A stretch of DNA of 64,000 nt from the NCBI RefSeq assembly GCF_037975245.1, contig NC_092578.1, positions 16,002,821-16,066,820 on the forward strand, written 5' to 3'. Of the stretch, positions 24,015 through 37,800 are shown piece by piece. Within the stretch, counting starts at the first letter, position 1; the number at the start of each line of letters is the position of its first letter. The notes beneath the pieces were generated by a model, which saw nothing but the letters and a program-made list of their open reading frames with translations, was not told the DNA's origin and did not search any database. Position numbers and translations under genes: made by a program. Source of the stretch: Apostichopus japonicus. Taxonomy: Eukaryota; Echinodermata; Holothuroidea; Aspidochirotida; Stichopodidae.

Positions 24015-25747
24015 GCTTCTGTGTATGCTGCAAATGTCTCATTGTGTGAAAATTATGTACTGTCGATAGCTGTGTCGGACCATGGTCGGACATAGCTAAT
24101 GTGAAATTGACCGTAAACACGCCCTGGACGTCCTTACATGTAACATTATATCACGCAATTGACAGTAATATATTTACTGTAAGAGATGACCGTATATACC
24201 GTGCCAAGGGTATAGCATTGTTAGTACATGTACGGTAGTTAGTTACAACTCTCGCCGGCGTTGGCTCACAGCATGTGTAAATAGCCATGTTAGGATTTAT
24301 CTATTTCATTTGTTGTATTCCAGTATCGTGAGTTCCTGATACATGTGTAATATTGTCCGTTCTGTTTATTCCGACATCTGCATGGTCCAAGGAGTTGAAT
24401 AAAAACGGTAGTATGTAGCGATCGGACGTTTTATTTCGTTAGTGACTGTCTTGTGATTGTGGGATGTTAGTACTGGGCAAGGCCTGTTTCAACTAGACCT
24501 AACTCTATGGAATTACACAGACTCACGGTAGATTTTCGCCCAGGATTGAACAAGAAACGTGGATTAGGATATTCACTGCTAAATTTGTTTATTGACAGGA
24601 TACTTTTTCTGTGTTTGTATACTTTTGGATATTAAAACGAGTAAGTACTATGTAAGTATATTGTACCGTACGGACCTATTGACGCTACGCTATGTAAAAG
24701 ATGCCTCTATTTGAGTGGAAATTTTGCTAAGAAAATAAGCAATTTAACTAAAATTTCTGCTTATAATTGTCTTAAAACTTGTTGTTAACCTTCATGTGTT
24801 CTTGTTTTAAGCTAACAGCTTTTCAAACGCTCGAAATTGGAAATCAAAAACAGTACAATTGTTCGCTATCTGTGTACAAAAAGTGCCTATATCAGCGTTT
24901 GATTTTCGCGGTATACAAACAATGACGTCACACAGTGACCAGAGGCTCCTTTGGGTCAATCTCTGTTTTCAGACATTCCAGAGGTTCATGTCACGTGACT
25001 ACCCAAAATGTCCATTTTCGTGGTCGTTTTTGATGGGTTATAGTAGGTTTTCGAAGATTATTTTTTACACATGTTGATTATGGGTATGTAAACTCCTAAA
25101 TTAATGGAAAATCTCAAGAAAAAAAATTGCCTCCATATTTGGTCTTTAAATGCTCGTTGTACAGAATAAGATGGATATAACATTAAAATACAGCACATGG
25201 AAATTTTTAATGTTATATCCATCCATGGAGCTTAGATCTTGTAGTTTCTGGCAACAACATCTCGGGGCAACCAGTCTGTTTGCTTGGTGCATTTCTTGTC
25301 CTTTTGCAACCACAGTGTATAATGCCGCGACTCAGAGTGTACAGTTCAGTTCATTTAAGCCAAAGATTATTGTTCGGAGAGTTCTTACAAAAACTAGGCG
25401 ATAGACTGCCATACAATAAAATACAAGTCTTAAAAAAAAGGCCAAACATAGGACCTTTTAATCTTGGCCTAAAAGGTAAGATGTTTTAAACATATTCTGT
25501 TTCTGCATTGGTATTTCCAAGCCAATCCTGCATAGTTTATACCAAGTTATAGTCATATATTATTGGTCATTTGGTGCTCCAAGGCTGAAATGGAATCTGA
25601 GCTATGTCGCAATGCGAGAATCTTCACTGAGGAAAACTCAACTGCGGTACGGACAGTTGTATGACCTTGCAAAGTGGAACTGCAGAATCAAGAGGGTCAT
25701 TAATTGCATTTCTATTTGTCAAACAGGGATAAAATTATTCAGTTACC
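24015..25747. other. Upstream region of ABCF2
   Basis: AT-rich. A short open stretch near 25280-25476 ends at a donor-like AAAG|GTAAGA and could be a non-coding first exon, but this is not supported further. A 23-bp inverted repeat (TAACATTAAA type, ~25170-25220) is present. Confidence 0.35.
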
Positions 25748-25856
25748 ATGCCTAAGAAGAGGGTGTCACAAGCTAAGAGGAAGAACAGTGCCGCCAATGG
25801 CGTGAAGGAGAACGGAACAAAGTCCAAAACGAACGGCACCGTTCAGACCAATGGAG
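25748..25856 (+). CDS. ABCF2: ABCF2 coding exon 1
   Basis: ATG in context ttaccATGc opens a Lys/Asn-rich, low-complexity N-terminus and ends at the donor GGAG|GTAAGT (phase 1). An acceptor-like caaacag ends 22 bases upstream of the ATG, so transcription may start in an earlier untranslated exon. Confidence 0.9.
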
Positions 25857-28800
25857 GTAAGTCTACAATCCATCTCAGGGAATGATTTATTTGACCAGTA
25901 TTATTGCGTAGCAAAATGTAATGCATAGTGGTCAAATGCAATGCAACACCTGTCCAATTTTGATGGAAAGATGTTCCATCCTGTCGTACTTGTAAGAAAA
26001 TGTGTTGTCTCAGTCACAGTACTTAGTCGAGTAATTTATTGCCATGATCTATAGCAGCAGTCCCCAAACTTTAAAGGCCCACGACCCAGTATCTTCTGTG
26101 AGGCCAGAGCCAAAAACCCACCAGGTTCCCACCCCGGGATTGCATGAAAAGCTAGCTCTTGACTAAGGAGTTGATGCACATTGTAAAATAACAGTCTCTG
26201 TCAGCCAAGCTCTGAAAATAAATTCTCAAAATAAAATAAAACTGTTAGCAAACTGCTTATCCGATAGAGAGCCTGTGTAATAGAACGTGTAAAAGTAAGT
26301 TGGCCTGACGTTGCGATCCTAGCAGGATCTTCTTCTCCAACGAAATATTTTTCCGCCCCATAGTTTAGGGTCCGTAGATCAACATTACAGCACAGTATGC
26401 AGTAAACTGCCAGTCTTTGGTTGGTACTTTCCGAAAGGCATACAGTAGTATAAAAATAAAATATTGGTTATTTGTAAGTATTTTAAAATGATCTGTTTAA
26501 ATCTTTACCCGGTATCTTAAATGAAAAGTCGCCAACGCTTAATTCCTTTCTCCTTTCTGTTTGTAACTTTGTCAACCGCATCAATACAGTGTGATAATCC
26601 CTGAAGGTTTCTTCCCCCCTAGACCTAAGTTCTTCTCCCTCTCAAGTCACCTTTTTTTCCCCCATCCCATTTCCTCTCTGGGCAGTCAAAGAAGTCCTCA
26701 GTGCCTTCGATGCCCTGGAGCTGGAGGCAGCTAACGCTAGATCAGCCACCGGTGTACTGGCATCACACCCGAGCAGCTGCGATATCAAGATCATCAATTT
26801 CTCCATCACGTTTCACGGTGCGGAGCTCTTCTCCGACACAGAGATCGAGTTGAATTGCGGTCGTCGATACGGGCTGGTCGGCCTCAACGGATGTGGTGAG
26901 TGGTTACATTTTGGTTCCGATGATAATCGTAACCTTTGCATTCATCATGGCGTGCTTGTGGGTGCGTGTGTGTATGTGGGTGCATTTGTGACGCCAAGCT
27001 TGTAAGCACGATATCTCAAGAAGGGAAGGTCGGACCAAATTCATTTTTGATGTGTAGTAGAACCACATTGAGTACAAGAAGCCTATTATTTTTGGTGGAG
27101 GTTATTTGGAGTCACAAGGGGTCAAATTGTGAAAACGTTGTGAACATGATATCTCAAGAGGAAAGCTTGGGCAGACCTTATTTGATGTGTAAAAGTGCCA
27201 CATTGAGTACAAGAACCGTATTATTTTTGGTGGAGGTTAAAGGTCATTTGGGGTCAAATTGTGAAAACCTTGTAAACATGGTGTTTCATTACATCATTGA
27301 AAATTAACTGATAAGTTTCTGGTTAAGTAGTACCTGTGTGAATCCCACCCCCTGGTAGAATATTTTAGTATATTTGAAAATAGCAATAGAAGTCAATTTT
27401 CTCCAGCAGAAGTCTGTGATCAAGTTTAACGTCAGTATCACTCAATGTTGATATTTGTAACAGTGGTCAACTTCATTCTGGTATGACCTTAGCTACCAAA
27501 GATGTCCTGAGGCAGGCTGTTAATGTCTTGACCATATATCGGAATGTCAGTTCTCATCCAACCTTGCCACCCGATTGTTTGATAAAACTTGTTGAACGCG
27601 ACAAAAATAAGTATACATATGATTTTTCCAACAGGTAAATCGACCCTTCTCTCGGCACTTGGAAGACGTGAACTCGAAATACCTCGACACGTCGACATCT
27701 TCCACCTGACGAGAGAGATGGAAGCGAGCGACAAGACTGCCTTAGAGAGCGTAAAGGAAGTAGACCAGGAGAAGATGAGGTTAGAGAAAGAAGCTGAAGA
27801 ATTAGCCCATGTGGAGGGGCCAGGTACGTCAAATGGAGGGGTATGCATAGGGGTTAACATTGAAGAGTGGATAAGCCCTATGTTAGGTAGGGGGGGCAAA
27901 GTTGGAGTATGGAAGGTGTCGATAAGAATTAGCCCATGTGGAGCGGCCAGGTGAGTACAATGGAGGAGTATGCATACATAGAGTGAAGCATTTTGAGTTG
28001 CCAGATGGGTTAACATTGAAGAGTGAATAAGCCCTATGTGAGGGGCCAGGTGAGAATATGGAAGTATGAGTAAGAATTAACCCTCATGAAGGGGTCTAGT
28101 TGAAGACATTTCATGTGTTAATGTTTCAAAATCATAAGAAACGGATCGTTTCCAAATGAAATCCCTAGTCATGTTAGGACTTGCTAACGTTTGCTAACGT
28201 TTTATTGCCATATTTTCCGATTGGATTTGTCTGTGAGTGTAATCTTTTACCGCCCGGCAAAGCCGTACAATCGGCCATCACTGTAAACAGGGATTTACCA
28301 TATCATGTTTTATATTGTGGGGGGGGAGAGTGAAGAAGGATGGGCCTTCACCACATGTCAAAGGAGAATTTTTTCTTAATCAACTTTGCCTCTCACAGAG
28401 GCTGAAGAAAGGCTGATGGACATTTACGAGCGCCTTGACGACCTGGAGGCTGATACGGCCGAGATGCGAGCAGCCCGTATCCTGAACGGTTTGGGATTCA
28501 GCAAGGACATGATGCACACCAAGACCAAGGACTTCTCCGGCGGTTGGAGGATGCGAATCGCCCTAGCGAGGGCGCTCTACGTCAAGCCTCATCTACTGTT
28601 GCTGGACGAACCGACAAATCATCTCGATCTGGAAGCATGCGTGTGGTTGGAGGAAGAACTCAAAAAGTAAAAACTGACTCAATAAATTTTTTTTATTTTT
28701 TTAAATTTTTTTTTAACCCCCAACTAACTACGGTCAGTGCCACAGTACACATTCCAGTTTGAAAACACGAGTCCCGAAGTTGTCAGCTTCTCAAGGAATA

Positions 28801-31800
28801 ATTAGGTGTTCAGATTCTGTGTAGCAATTCGAAGGCCCTAAACTTTGTCTCTCTCATAACATGCTATCGTTCCTTGTGTAAAAAAAATGGCTATAAAAAT
28901 TGCCACCCTGGTATATGTGGCAACTTGCCTTCATTTTTGGCATAGCATTATGCTGTTGGATACAGTATAAATTATTCCCCTGCAACTGACCTTTTACAGT
29001 TCCCCTCAAGTTATGCTTTGATATTTCTTACCAAACTTCATGAAAAGGACACAAGTACAGTATAAACTTCTTTGATAAGATTTAGACATACAGATCTGAA
29101 CCGGGTACAGAGGTTGTATTGGTAAAGAGGTGTGTCAAGGCCGCTTCTGTTAACGTTGATAGTTGACGCCTGTAGGTACTGAGTAAAAACTACCAGTAAA
29201 AGAGAAGGTATTTGAGTGGATTTTGCTCTGCTGAGAGTTGTTACCATGACAACACACACAGACCTGTTTCTGAAATTTGGATGAAAGGGCCAACTGATGA
29301 AGTATGCAGGCAAAGCCTTTTCTTGATACCAATCTGGCAAAAAATGGAACCAGAATGTTCTGTAGACACAAGTGATTGGGAGAACGGGAGGGTGGGGGGA
29401 AGAGGGGAGGATAGGGGATGCAGTGGTAGTTACTATTAGACAAACAGGGTTCTTGTCCACTTCATTGCCTATATCGTGAAACTCTATATTTTGTTTTCTC
29501 TGCAGCTATAAAAGAATTCTGGTCCTAGTGTCGCACTCGCAAGACTTTTTGAATGGCGTCTGCACAAACATCATACACGTCAACAAAAACCAGTTGAAAT
29601 TTTATGGGGTGAGTGCATCGATCATCTTTTTAATCGACCTCTCGATTTTTCCAAAAAAAATTTACGGAGACTGCGAAATTGTTGTTTCTATTATCTGTGG
29701 TTTTTATTTAATCTTCTATTTTTTTGGCAAACTAGAGTGGAAATGTACAAATGTTAAAATGGAGATTGTATAATAGGCAGTTTAGAACAATAATTGAAAA
29801 TCCCCATTTCCACCCCCCCCAATCTTCCTCTCTACAAAGTGCTTGCCTCGTTGTTCACCCAAAGATTCCTGTGTTGCATCACCTGAACGAAACTGGCATA
29901 GTTATGCCTTCTGGAGATCCCCATGTAAAGATTTCAGGACCGTGACGCAAGAGCCGAGATTACTTCATTGACGTCATGGCGTTATTTTTGTAGTGTTCCG
30001 GGACTCTTGTTTAAGTCGTCAAGTTAAGAACCTGATAACTCAAGTATTAGCGTCGGTGGACTTTGTGAAATAGGTAAAATCCCTGTTACCCGTTGGGGAT
30101 TGTCTTTTCCTCGGGGTAGATCAAAGGTTATGTTCACTCCCACTAAGTAAGTAAAGGTCACAAGATTGATATCTCAGAAATAATCCCGTTTATTCTGTTT
30201 CTTGAAAGAGAACATAATGATTGGAATTTTAAAATGATATGAGAATTAATTATGTTTACTCTTTCCTGTATACTTTGAACTGGTGGTATTACAAGCCTAA
30301 GATTGGTCATTAAAGGGCTACTCTGGTGGCAGGCAATAATGTGTGTTGGAAGAAGAAACTATTCTATAAGTGCTGTTAGTTGAAAACCCCATCTTAATAT
30401 CTTGTACCCTAGGTCTACACAAGTTTGTTTGATTGTAAAAATTGTTTTCACTCGATAAAACATTCCCTACTTCGGGTGGTGGATGATAGTGGATGGTCTA
30501 TTATGTCATCAAGGCAGAGGTTCTCCCAAAAAGTTTGGCTTATAAAGCAGTTTGGTTACCGATTTTGTCCTCAGTTTGGTTACCGATTTTGTCCTCGGAT
30601 TTTGTCCTCGGCATTTGAGTTATGTCAGTTTAGTTTTTATCGACGTCCCCTTCGATTAAATTTCACGGAGATGGGGTATCCTCAGCTGGAAAGGGATGTG
30701 TACATTCTATAAACAAACAAAAAACAAAAAAACAAACACAAAATAAGACGTTTTCAACTCTATGACCGTAATGACATCACTAATTCTGCTGTTGCCACAT
30801 GCTCAAACATGTCCCCAATGTGTAAAACTTTTTGTATCTCCATACCAAATGCAACTAGGGTGTGTGGTTTTGAGCTAAACAATTTTTTGTTAGGAGAGTT
30901 TTTCGATAGTTCTACTAAGCAATGAACTTCAGCGTATCCCTTTAAACATACTTTGAACATGAACCTGATTCCATACATTATTGCAACAGTTGATTGTTTA
31001 GTCATCTCTTGAAATAACATTGTTACATTTATCAAACCAAACGTAACCTATAGTATAGACCTACCATACTTTAAAGAGACAGATTGCACAAGACTAGCAT
31101 TGCACGTTGCATAATTTGTATCTATTTATATATCGGTGACGACGTAAATCAATGGGAGTCTAATGACCGGCTAATTATCTTAAGCAGATAAGAGATACTG
31201 CGTGGGCGTTTCCGCTGGTAAATGTACCGTAATTAAAACTGTTGGGAAGTGGTGGAATCCCGTTAATATGAAACACACCCTGTTTACTCTACCTACTAGA
31301 ATTGAAACAAGTAAAATTGTGTGTCTGAAATTTTTTTTTTGGAGGGACGAGGATGAAACACCCTCCTCTCCTCTATGGCTCCTCGTCGTATGAATCAGAT
31401 AGATTAGATGTTTTTTAACTGATCACAGAGAATTACGCTCTCATTCAAGCTGCCTTGCTCCCGGCAGAAAAGACGATCAGTCTTAATGTCTGAAGAGCAA
31501 ACTTTCAAATTTAAAGTTGGTCGTGGTATCAGAGTAATGTCTAATGCACTTTCCGATACATATTCTCACTTCCTTACTTAATCCCCCCCCACCCCCCCCT
31601 CCTTCTTTCTTGATGTAACCTATAGTCTTGGACTTTTTTACTGAGAGAATACAATTTTTGTTGTGTACTATCGACACTGTTGGGTCTTCGTTTGATTTGT
31701 AATAAGAGGTAAACGATATGGCCATTTATTCTGGTCTCGGGATGCTCTCCTTCGGGTGAAGTGGCCGGAAGATCTGTAATTTGAGATATATTCCTCTTGA

Positions 31801-34800
31801 CTTAATTGTCTGCTTGATTTCTTTCAGGGTAATTACGACAGTTACGTCAAGACGAGATCCGAGTTAGAGGAGAATCAGATGAAGAGGTATCAGTGGGAGC
31901 AAGATCAAATTACACACATGAAGGTGAGTGGGGGATCTGGTACACAACACACATGTAGGTGAGTGGGGGATCTGGTACACCACACACATGTAGGTGAATG
32001 GGGATCAGGTACACCACACACATGTAGGTGAATGGCGGATCAGGTACACCACACACATGTAGGTGAATGGGGATCAGGTACACCACACACATGTAGGTGA
32101 GTGGGGATCAGATACACCACACACCTGAAGGTGAGAAGGTAGCAGTGGGAGCAAGATCAAATTACACACATGAAGGTGAAGAGGGATCAGGTACACCACA
32201 CACATGTAGGTGAATGGCGGATCAGGTACACCACACACATGTAGGTGAGTGGGGAATCTGATGCATCACACATGTACGTGAGTGGTGGATCAGGTATGTG
32301 TGTATGTATGTATTTTAGATCCTCCTGCAAGCGGGAACTCGCGAAGAAGCCACCATTGGCTTATCAAAGCCGCAAGCTGACCGAAGTCAGTCTCTTAGAT
32401 TCATATTTGACGTCCATGATTATGAATTGTCAATTGTCAACAACTCTGTAACTGGACGACATACATTAATCTTGGAGTGCCTCGAACTCGGTACCTTATG
32501 ATTGAAAGGCACCCGCGTTATCTCATGAGCTAACACTCCTTGGTGTAGGTACACCACACATATAGGTGAGTGGGGGATGTCATGCATCACACATGTATGT
32601 GAGTGGGGAATCAGGTACATCACACATGTAGGTGAGTGGGGGATCTGATGCATTACACATGTACGTGAGTGGTGGATCAGGTACACCACACATGAAGGTG
32701 AATGGTGGATCGTATGCAACACACATTTAGATGGTGAATGTTAGAGGTGAATGTTAGATGATGCACGTCACGCATTAGGCCGATTGGTGGATCATATGTT
32801 TCATGTGAATATATCAAATATCAGATGTATCACACATGAAGATAAGGGTCGGATCAGATGAAAGTAATGTGTTGGATCAGGTGTATCACATATAAAGGTG
32901 AAATGGTGGATCAATAGATGTCACATAGTGTTGAATGACATACATGGATCACACATGAACATAATTAGTGGAACAGATATGCACACATTGAAGGTGGAGG
33001 ATCAAATATCACACATTATCCACTGGATCAGATATCACACACCAATGCAAGTTAATTTGAGTGGTGTATGAGCACTAGATGTATTCAAAAATGCATGCCA
33101 ATAGTGGATCAGATGTTGCATTCGAAGAAATCTCTGGATAAATATATCATGAAGATAATTGCTACAATGATACATGACGTTAGGTGTAATTGTCGAGAAT
33201 CTTTTTCCACGAGGTATCTGGTCCTCATGTATTTCTCCCAATTGTATCACACAGACCTACATAGCCAGGTTTGGTCACGGCAGTGCCAAATTAGCCAGGC
33301 AGGCCCAGAGTAAAGAGAAGACTCTCGGCAAGATGGTCGCAGGAGGACTCACCGAGAAGGTCGAGTCAGACAAGGTGAGCGACGAAGTTTTTCTCGAATC
33401 TCTTCCCTTCTATTTTCTTTTTCATTTTTCGTGTTTCCTTTTTGCACAGAATATATGGCAATACCACTAGGGTAGATTGCGGAAACTTGACGTAAGTTAA
33501 ATCCATTTAACCCTTGTCGAATAACAGAAGTAGATAAGAGACGATCTCATAGTAAGAAGGTCGGTAGAATATACTCAAGAATTCTCTACCCGAGGAATCT
33601 TTTCGAGAGAGAGAGAACCGTCCATAGTTTACAGACACACTGCCAGTTATAAACTTGTTTACAGTAGTTTTTTTTGCGTTTTTTTTTTCATGATCCAGTA
33701 GATGGTTTCAGGATCATCATATGGCTGTGTCCTGAATGATGTCAGTGGTGTTGTTGTCAGGAATTGATAGACCTCGTTGTATAACGGTTGTGTTGGGTTG
33801 TTTCTGAGTGAATGTGGGATAGAAATGCAGTGGCGTAGCTAGGGGGGGGTCAAAGGAGGGCACGTGCCCCGGGCACTGGGCTTAGGGGGCACTGAAATGG
33901 GAGAATGAGAGTAATAAAAATAAGCACTTTATAGAAAAACATGACGAAATTGATGTATGTCGTCAGGCATAAATATTTTCCAGTTACTAATAAGAATCTG
34001 AACTGACTGTAGTTGTTTTCATTAGCAAATTTATAGATTGTGATTTCTTTTCAGTCCATTTCGACCGTTTTCTCTTTTTTTTATTCTGTTCTGTATTCTG
34101 TAATGACTACATGTCACGGAAATTTCGGATATTTCAGTATACAGTTCCAAGGCAGTAGATTTCGAAAGGTGGAAATATCATAGGCGTAGGAGCACAATTT
34201 GATTTGGGGGGGGGGGGGCTGTAACGACTTGCCCAAAAAATATAACCAAAAATTTTCGCACGCAATTTATTTTTCTTTCAGTAGTGGGGGGGGGATGGGG
34301 CGTAACTTTCTACTCTTGCCCCCGTGCGCCAAAACCTCTACCTACGCCACTGTAGAAATAATATTCAGGCTTCTTTAATTTCTTTTTTTTTCTGCGACAT
34401 TATGAACTTTTCATTATGACATTGTAGCGAAAGTTTATGTTTTAAGGAACTAAAGGTCTAAATTTTGATTGATTTAAATTGTCCCCATTTATGTGTTTGT
34501 GGTATAATAATTCCAGTGGCAAGTCAATGTATTTATGGTTTTGCCATATTTCTTGCAGACCATTTCCTTTTACTTCCCTGACTGTGGGACGGTTCCCCCT
34601 CCGGTTATCATGGTACAGAATGTCAGCTTCAAGTACGCAGACGACAAGGTGAGTCATTCTTATACCCACCCGGGGGAGGGGGGAGCGGGGTGGAACCTTT
34701 GGATTACCTTAATTAAAGAGATATTCCGGTGGCAAAAGATTTACCACTAAAATGTCCCAAAAACTTAAAGAAATGTGCATCACCGATAGTTGAAAGCCCA

Positions 34801-37800
34801 AATCTTTATCGCCTTATCCCTAATTCACGATATTGTTGATAAAAGAGGAATCTATTTTGACTGGTTAAATCCTTCCTCTTACTCCAGGTGGTCTTCAAAA
34901 GATTGAATTTTTCCTTAATAATTTTTTTGATAATTTATCCTTGCAGTGTGGTCCATTTGAAGTGTTAACCTACCTGGCAATGTTCCTCTTTTTTTTACTT
35001 TTTTTTTATATAATTTTATCAGGATGCAAACTTCTTTTATTTTTTTGGGGGGGGGGGCAGGAGAATTATTATTTTCTGTCATCAATATATTAGTTCAAAT
35101 ATTGGATAATATAAATATCATATAAAATATATTAATAATATTATTAAATTTATATAACATATATATAATATATAATGTCCAGCAACTTTGTGAAACGATC
35201 AGCTTCATCCACGAGAATATACCTGAGGAATATAGCTGAGGATAAATTTGAGAATTTACATAATATATATATATATTATTAAAAATTCAAATTTTTTAGT
35301 TATCCCGTCTATAATCCATTAGTAACATCTCGTGAATTTCCTTGTCAGTCTTTCCTTCTATGAAATAAACGAATGAAAAAAGCGAATGAGGAAATCTAGC
35401 CTAACCATCTGTTTATTCTCTGAAGTTGTGATGCAGTTATAAGACATCCATGGAATACTATCATTATTGCTGTTATCTTTGACCACATTGTAGCCTAACA
35501 CCACACTAAGTCAATGGGAAAATTTTGCCTAACCATGGGTTTGCCAAAAAAAAAAATAACACTTTGGGTAGGATTCGGGTAATAAATAAGGAACCGGGTA
35601 GTATCGCGTCGGGTGGGTACCCGGATACTCCGTGCAGACACTAGTCATCTCAGAGAAGGTGGCTTGGTGCAGCAGGGGAAAAGTATGTAAGCATTTGTCT
35701 TTGAGATTCAACTTGCTTCTTAATTTTTTTTTTTGAACTTTGTTTTTATTATTATTATTTTTGTTTGTATTCGCAGCCTCTTATATACAAAAATATAGAA
35801 TTTGGTTTGGACTTGGACAGCAGGGTAGCTCTAGTAGGACCTAATGGGGCCGGTAAATCAACTCTCTTAAAGCTCATAGTCGGCGAACTGGTACCCACGG
35901 ACGGTCTTATACGAAAGGACTCTCATCTTAGGATAGGAAGGTACCACCAGGTAAGCAGGAAGACTTCAGACTGGTGTAGTGTCAGTGTGTTTATATCCTA
36001 TAAGTAGGGTTCAATACAGACATCAGGGGGGTGAGAGGTGGTGGGTGGGTGTGAGAGAGGGGTGGGGGCAACTGAAGGTCACATTTCTACTTCCTCCATA
36101 ATCCTTTAAGTTCGTATTACAAGTTACAGGCATAGACCTGATGTTATTTTATGTTCATCAAAATTCGCTCCCTGTTGTGAAGTTGATATTTAGCATGATA
36201 AGGTTTCCTGAAATCATGTGACTATTATTTTTAGCAATGTATGATTCCCAAAACTTTCTGTTCATTAGCTAGTCGTTTATGATTCCAGTCCATTCGTGCA
36301 GTGCCTTTTTATTATTGAAGTAGTCCTTAACGGACGAAGCTTGAGTTGGTTCAAAGTTTAACTTTTAAAGCTCTTTTAATTTGATTTTAATTTTTCTTCA
36401 GCATCTGCAAGATTTGTTGGATTTAGATATGTCAGCTCTGAATTGGATGATGAAATGTTTCCCAAACATCAAAGAAATTGAAGAAATGAGGAGGATAATT
36501 GGCAGATACGGACTGACGGGTAAACAACAGGTGAGTGTAGGGCCTGATTCTTGGCTGTGAGGGGTAAATGAGGGGTGTCTCTAAGCTCATGGTGTGGGCT
36601 ATAGGTAGATATGGACTGACGGGTAAACAACAGGTGAGCGTAGGGCCTGAGTCTTGGCCGTGAGGTGTGTATAAGGGGTATCTCTAAGCTCATGGTGTGG
36701 GCTATATGTAGATATGGACTGACGGGTAAACAACAGGTGAGTGTAGGGCCTGATTCTTGGCCGTGAGGGGTAAATGAGGGGTGTCTCTAAGCTCATGGTG
36801 TGGGCTATAGGTAGATACGGACTGACGGGTAAACAACAGGTGAGTGTAGGGCCTGAGTCTTGGCCGTGAGGGGTAAATGAGGGGTGTCTCTAAGCTCATG
36901 GTGTGGGCTATAGGTAGATACGGACTGACGGGTAAACAACAGGTGAGTGTAGGGCCTGAGTCATGGGTGTGAGGAGTAAATGAGGGGTGTCTCTAAGCTC
37001 ATGGTGTGGGCTATAGGTAGATACGGACTGACGGGTAAACAACAGGTGAGTGTAGGGCCTGAGTCTTGGCCGTGAGGGGTAAATGAGGGGTGTCTCTAAG
37101 CTCATGGTATGGGCTATAGGTAGATACAGACTGACGGGTAAACAACAGGTGAGTGTAGGGCCTGAGTCATGGGTGTGAGGAGTAAATGAGGGGTGTCTCT
37201 AAGCTCATGGTGTGGGCTATAGGTAGATACGGACTGACGGGTAAACAACGGGTGAGTGTAGGGCCTGAGTCTTGGCCGTGAGGGGTAAATGAGGGGTGTC
37301 TCTAAGCTCATGGTGTGGGCTATAGGTAGATACGGACTGACGGGTAAACAACAGGTGAGTGTAGGGCCTGAGTCTTGGCCGTGAGGGGTAAATGAGGGGT
37401 GTCTCTAAGCTCATGGTGTGGGCTATAGGTAGATACAGACTGACGGGTAAACAACAGGTGAGTGTAGGGCCTGAGTCTTGGCCGTGAGGGGTAAATGAGG
37501 GGTATCTCTAAGCTCATGGTGTGGGCTATAGGTAGATATGGACTGACGGGTAAACAACAGGTGAGTGTAGGGCCTGAGTCATGGGTGTGAGGAGTAAATG
37601 AAGGAAATCTCTAAGTTCATGGTGTGGGCTATAGGTAGATACGGACTGACGGGTAAACAACAGGTGAGTGTAGGGCCTGAGTCTTGGCTGTGAGGGGTAA
37701 ATGAGGGGTATCTCTAAGCTCATGGTGTGGGCTATAGGTAGATATGGACTGACGGGTAAACAACAGGTGAGCGTAGGGCCTGAGTCTTGGCTGTGAGGGG

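Noticed and set aside
26051-26400. hAT-like end CAGTCCCCAAACTTT in ABCF2 intron 1
   Set aside because: A matching opposite end and an 8-bp direct repeat were not found.
31910-32722. Cys/Val/Pro-rich minus-strand open frames
   Set aside because: They are translations of the 34-35-bp minisatellite (GTGTACCTGATCC type) and have no independent support.
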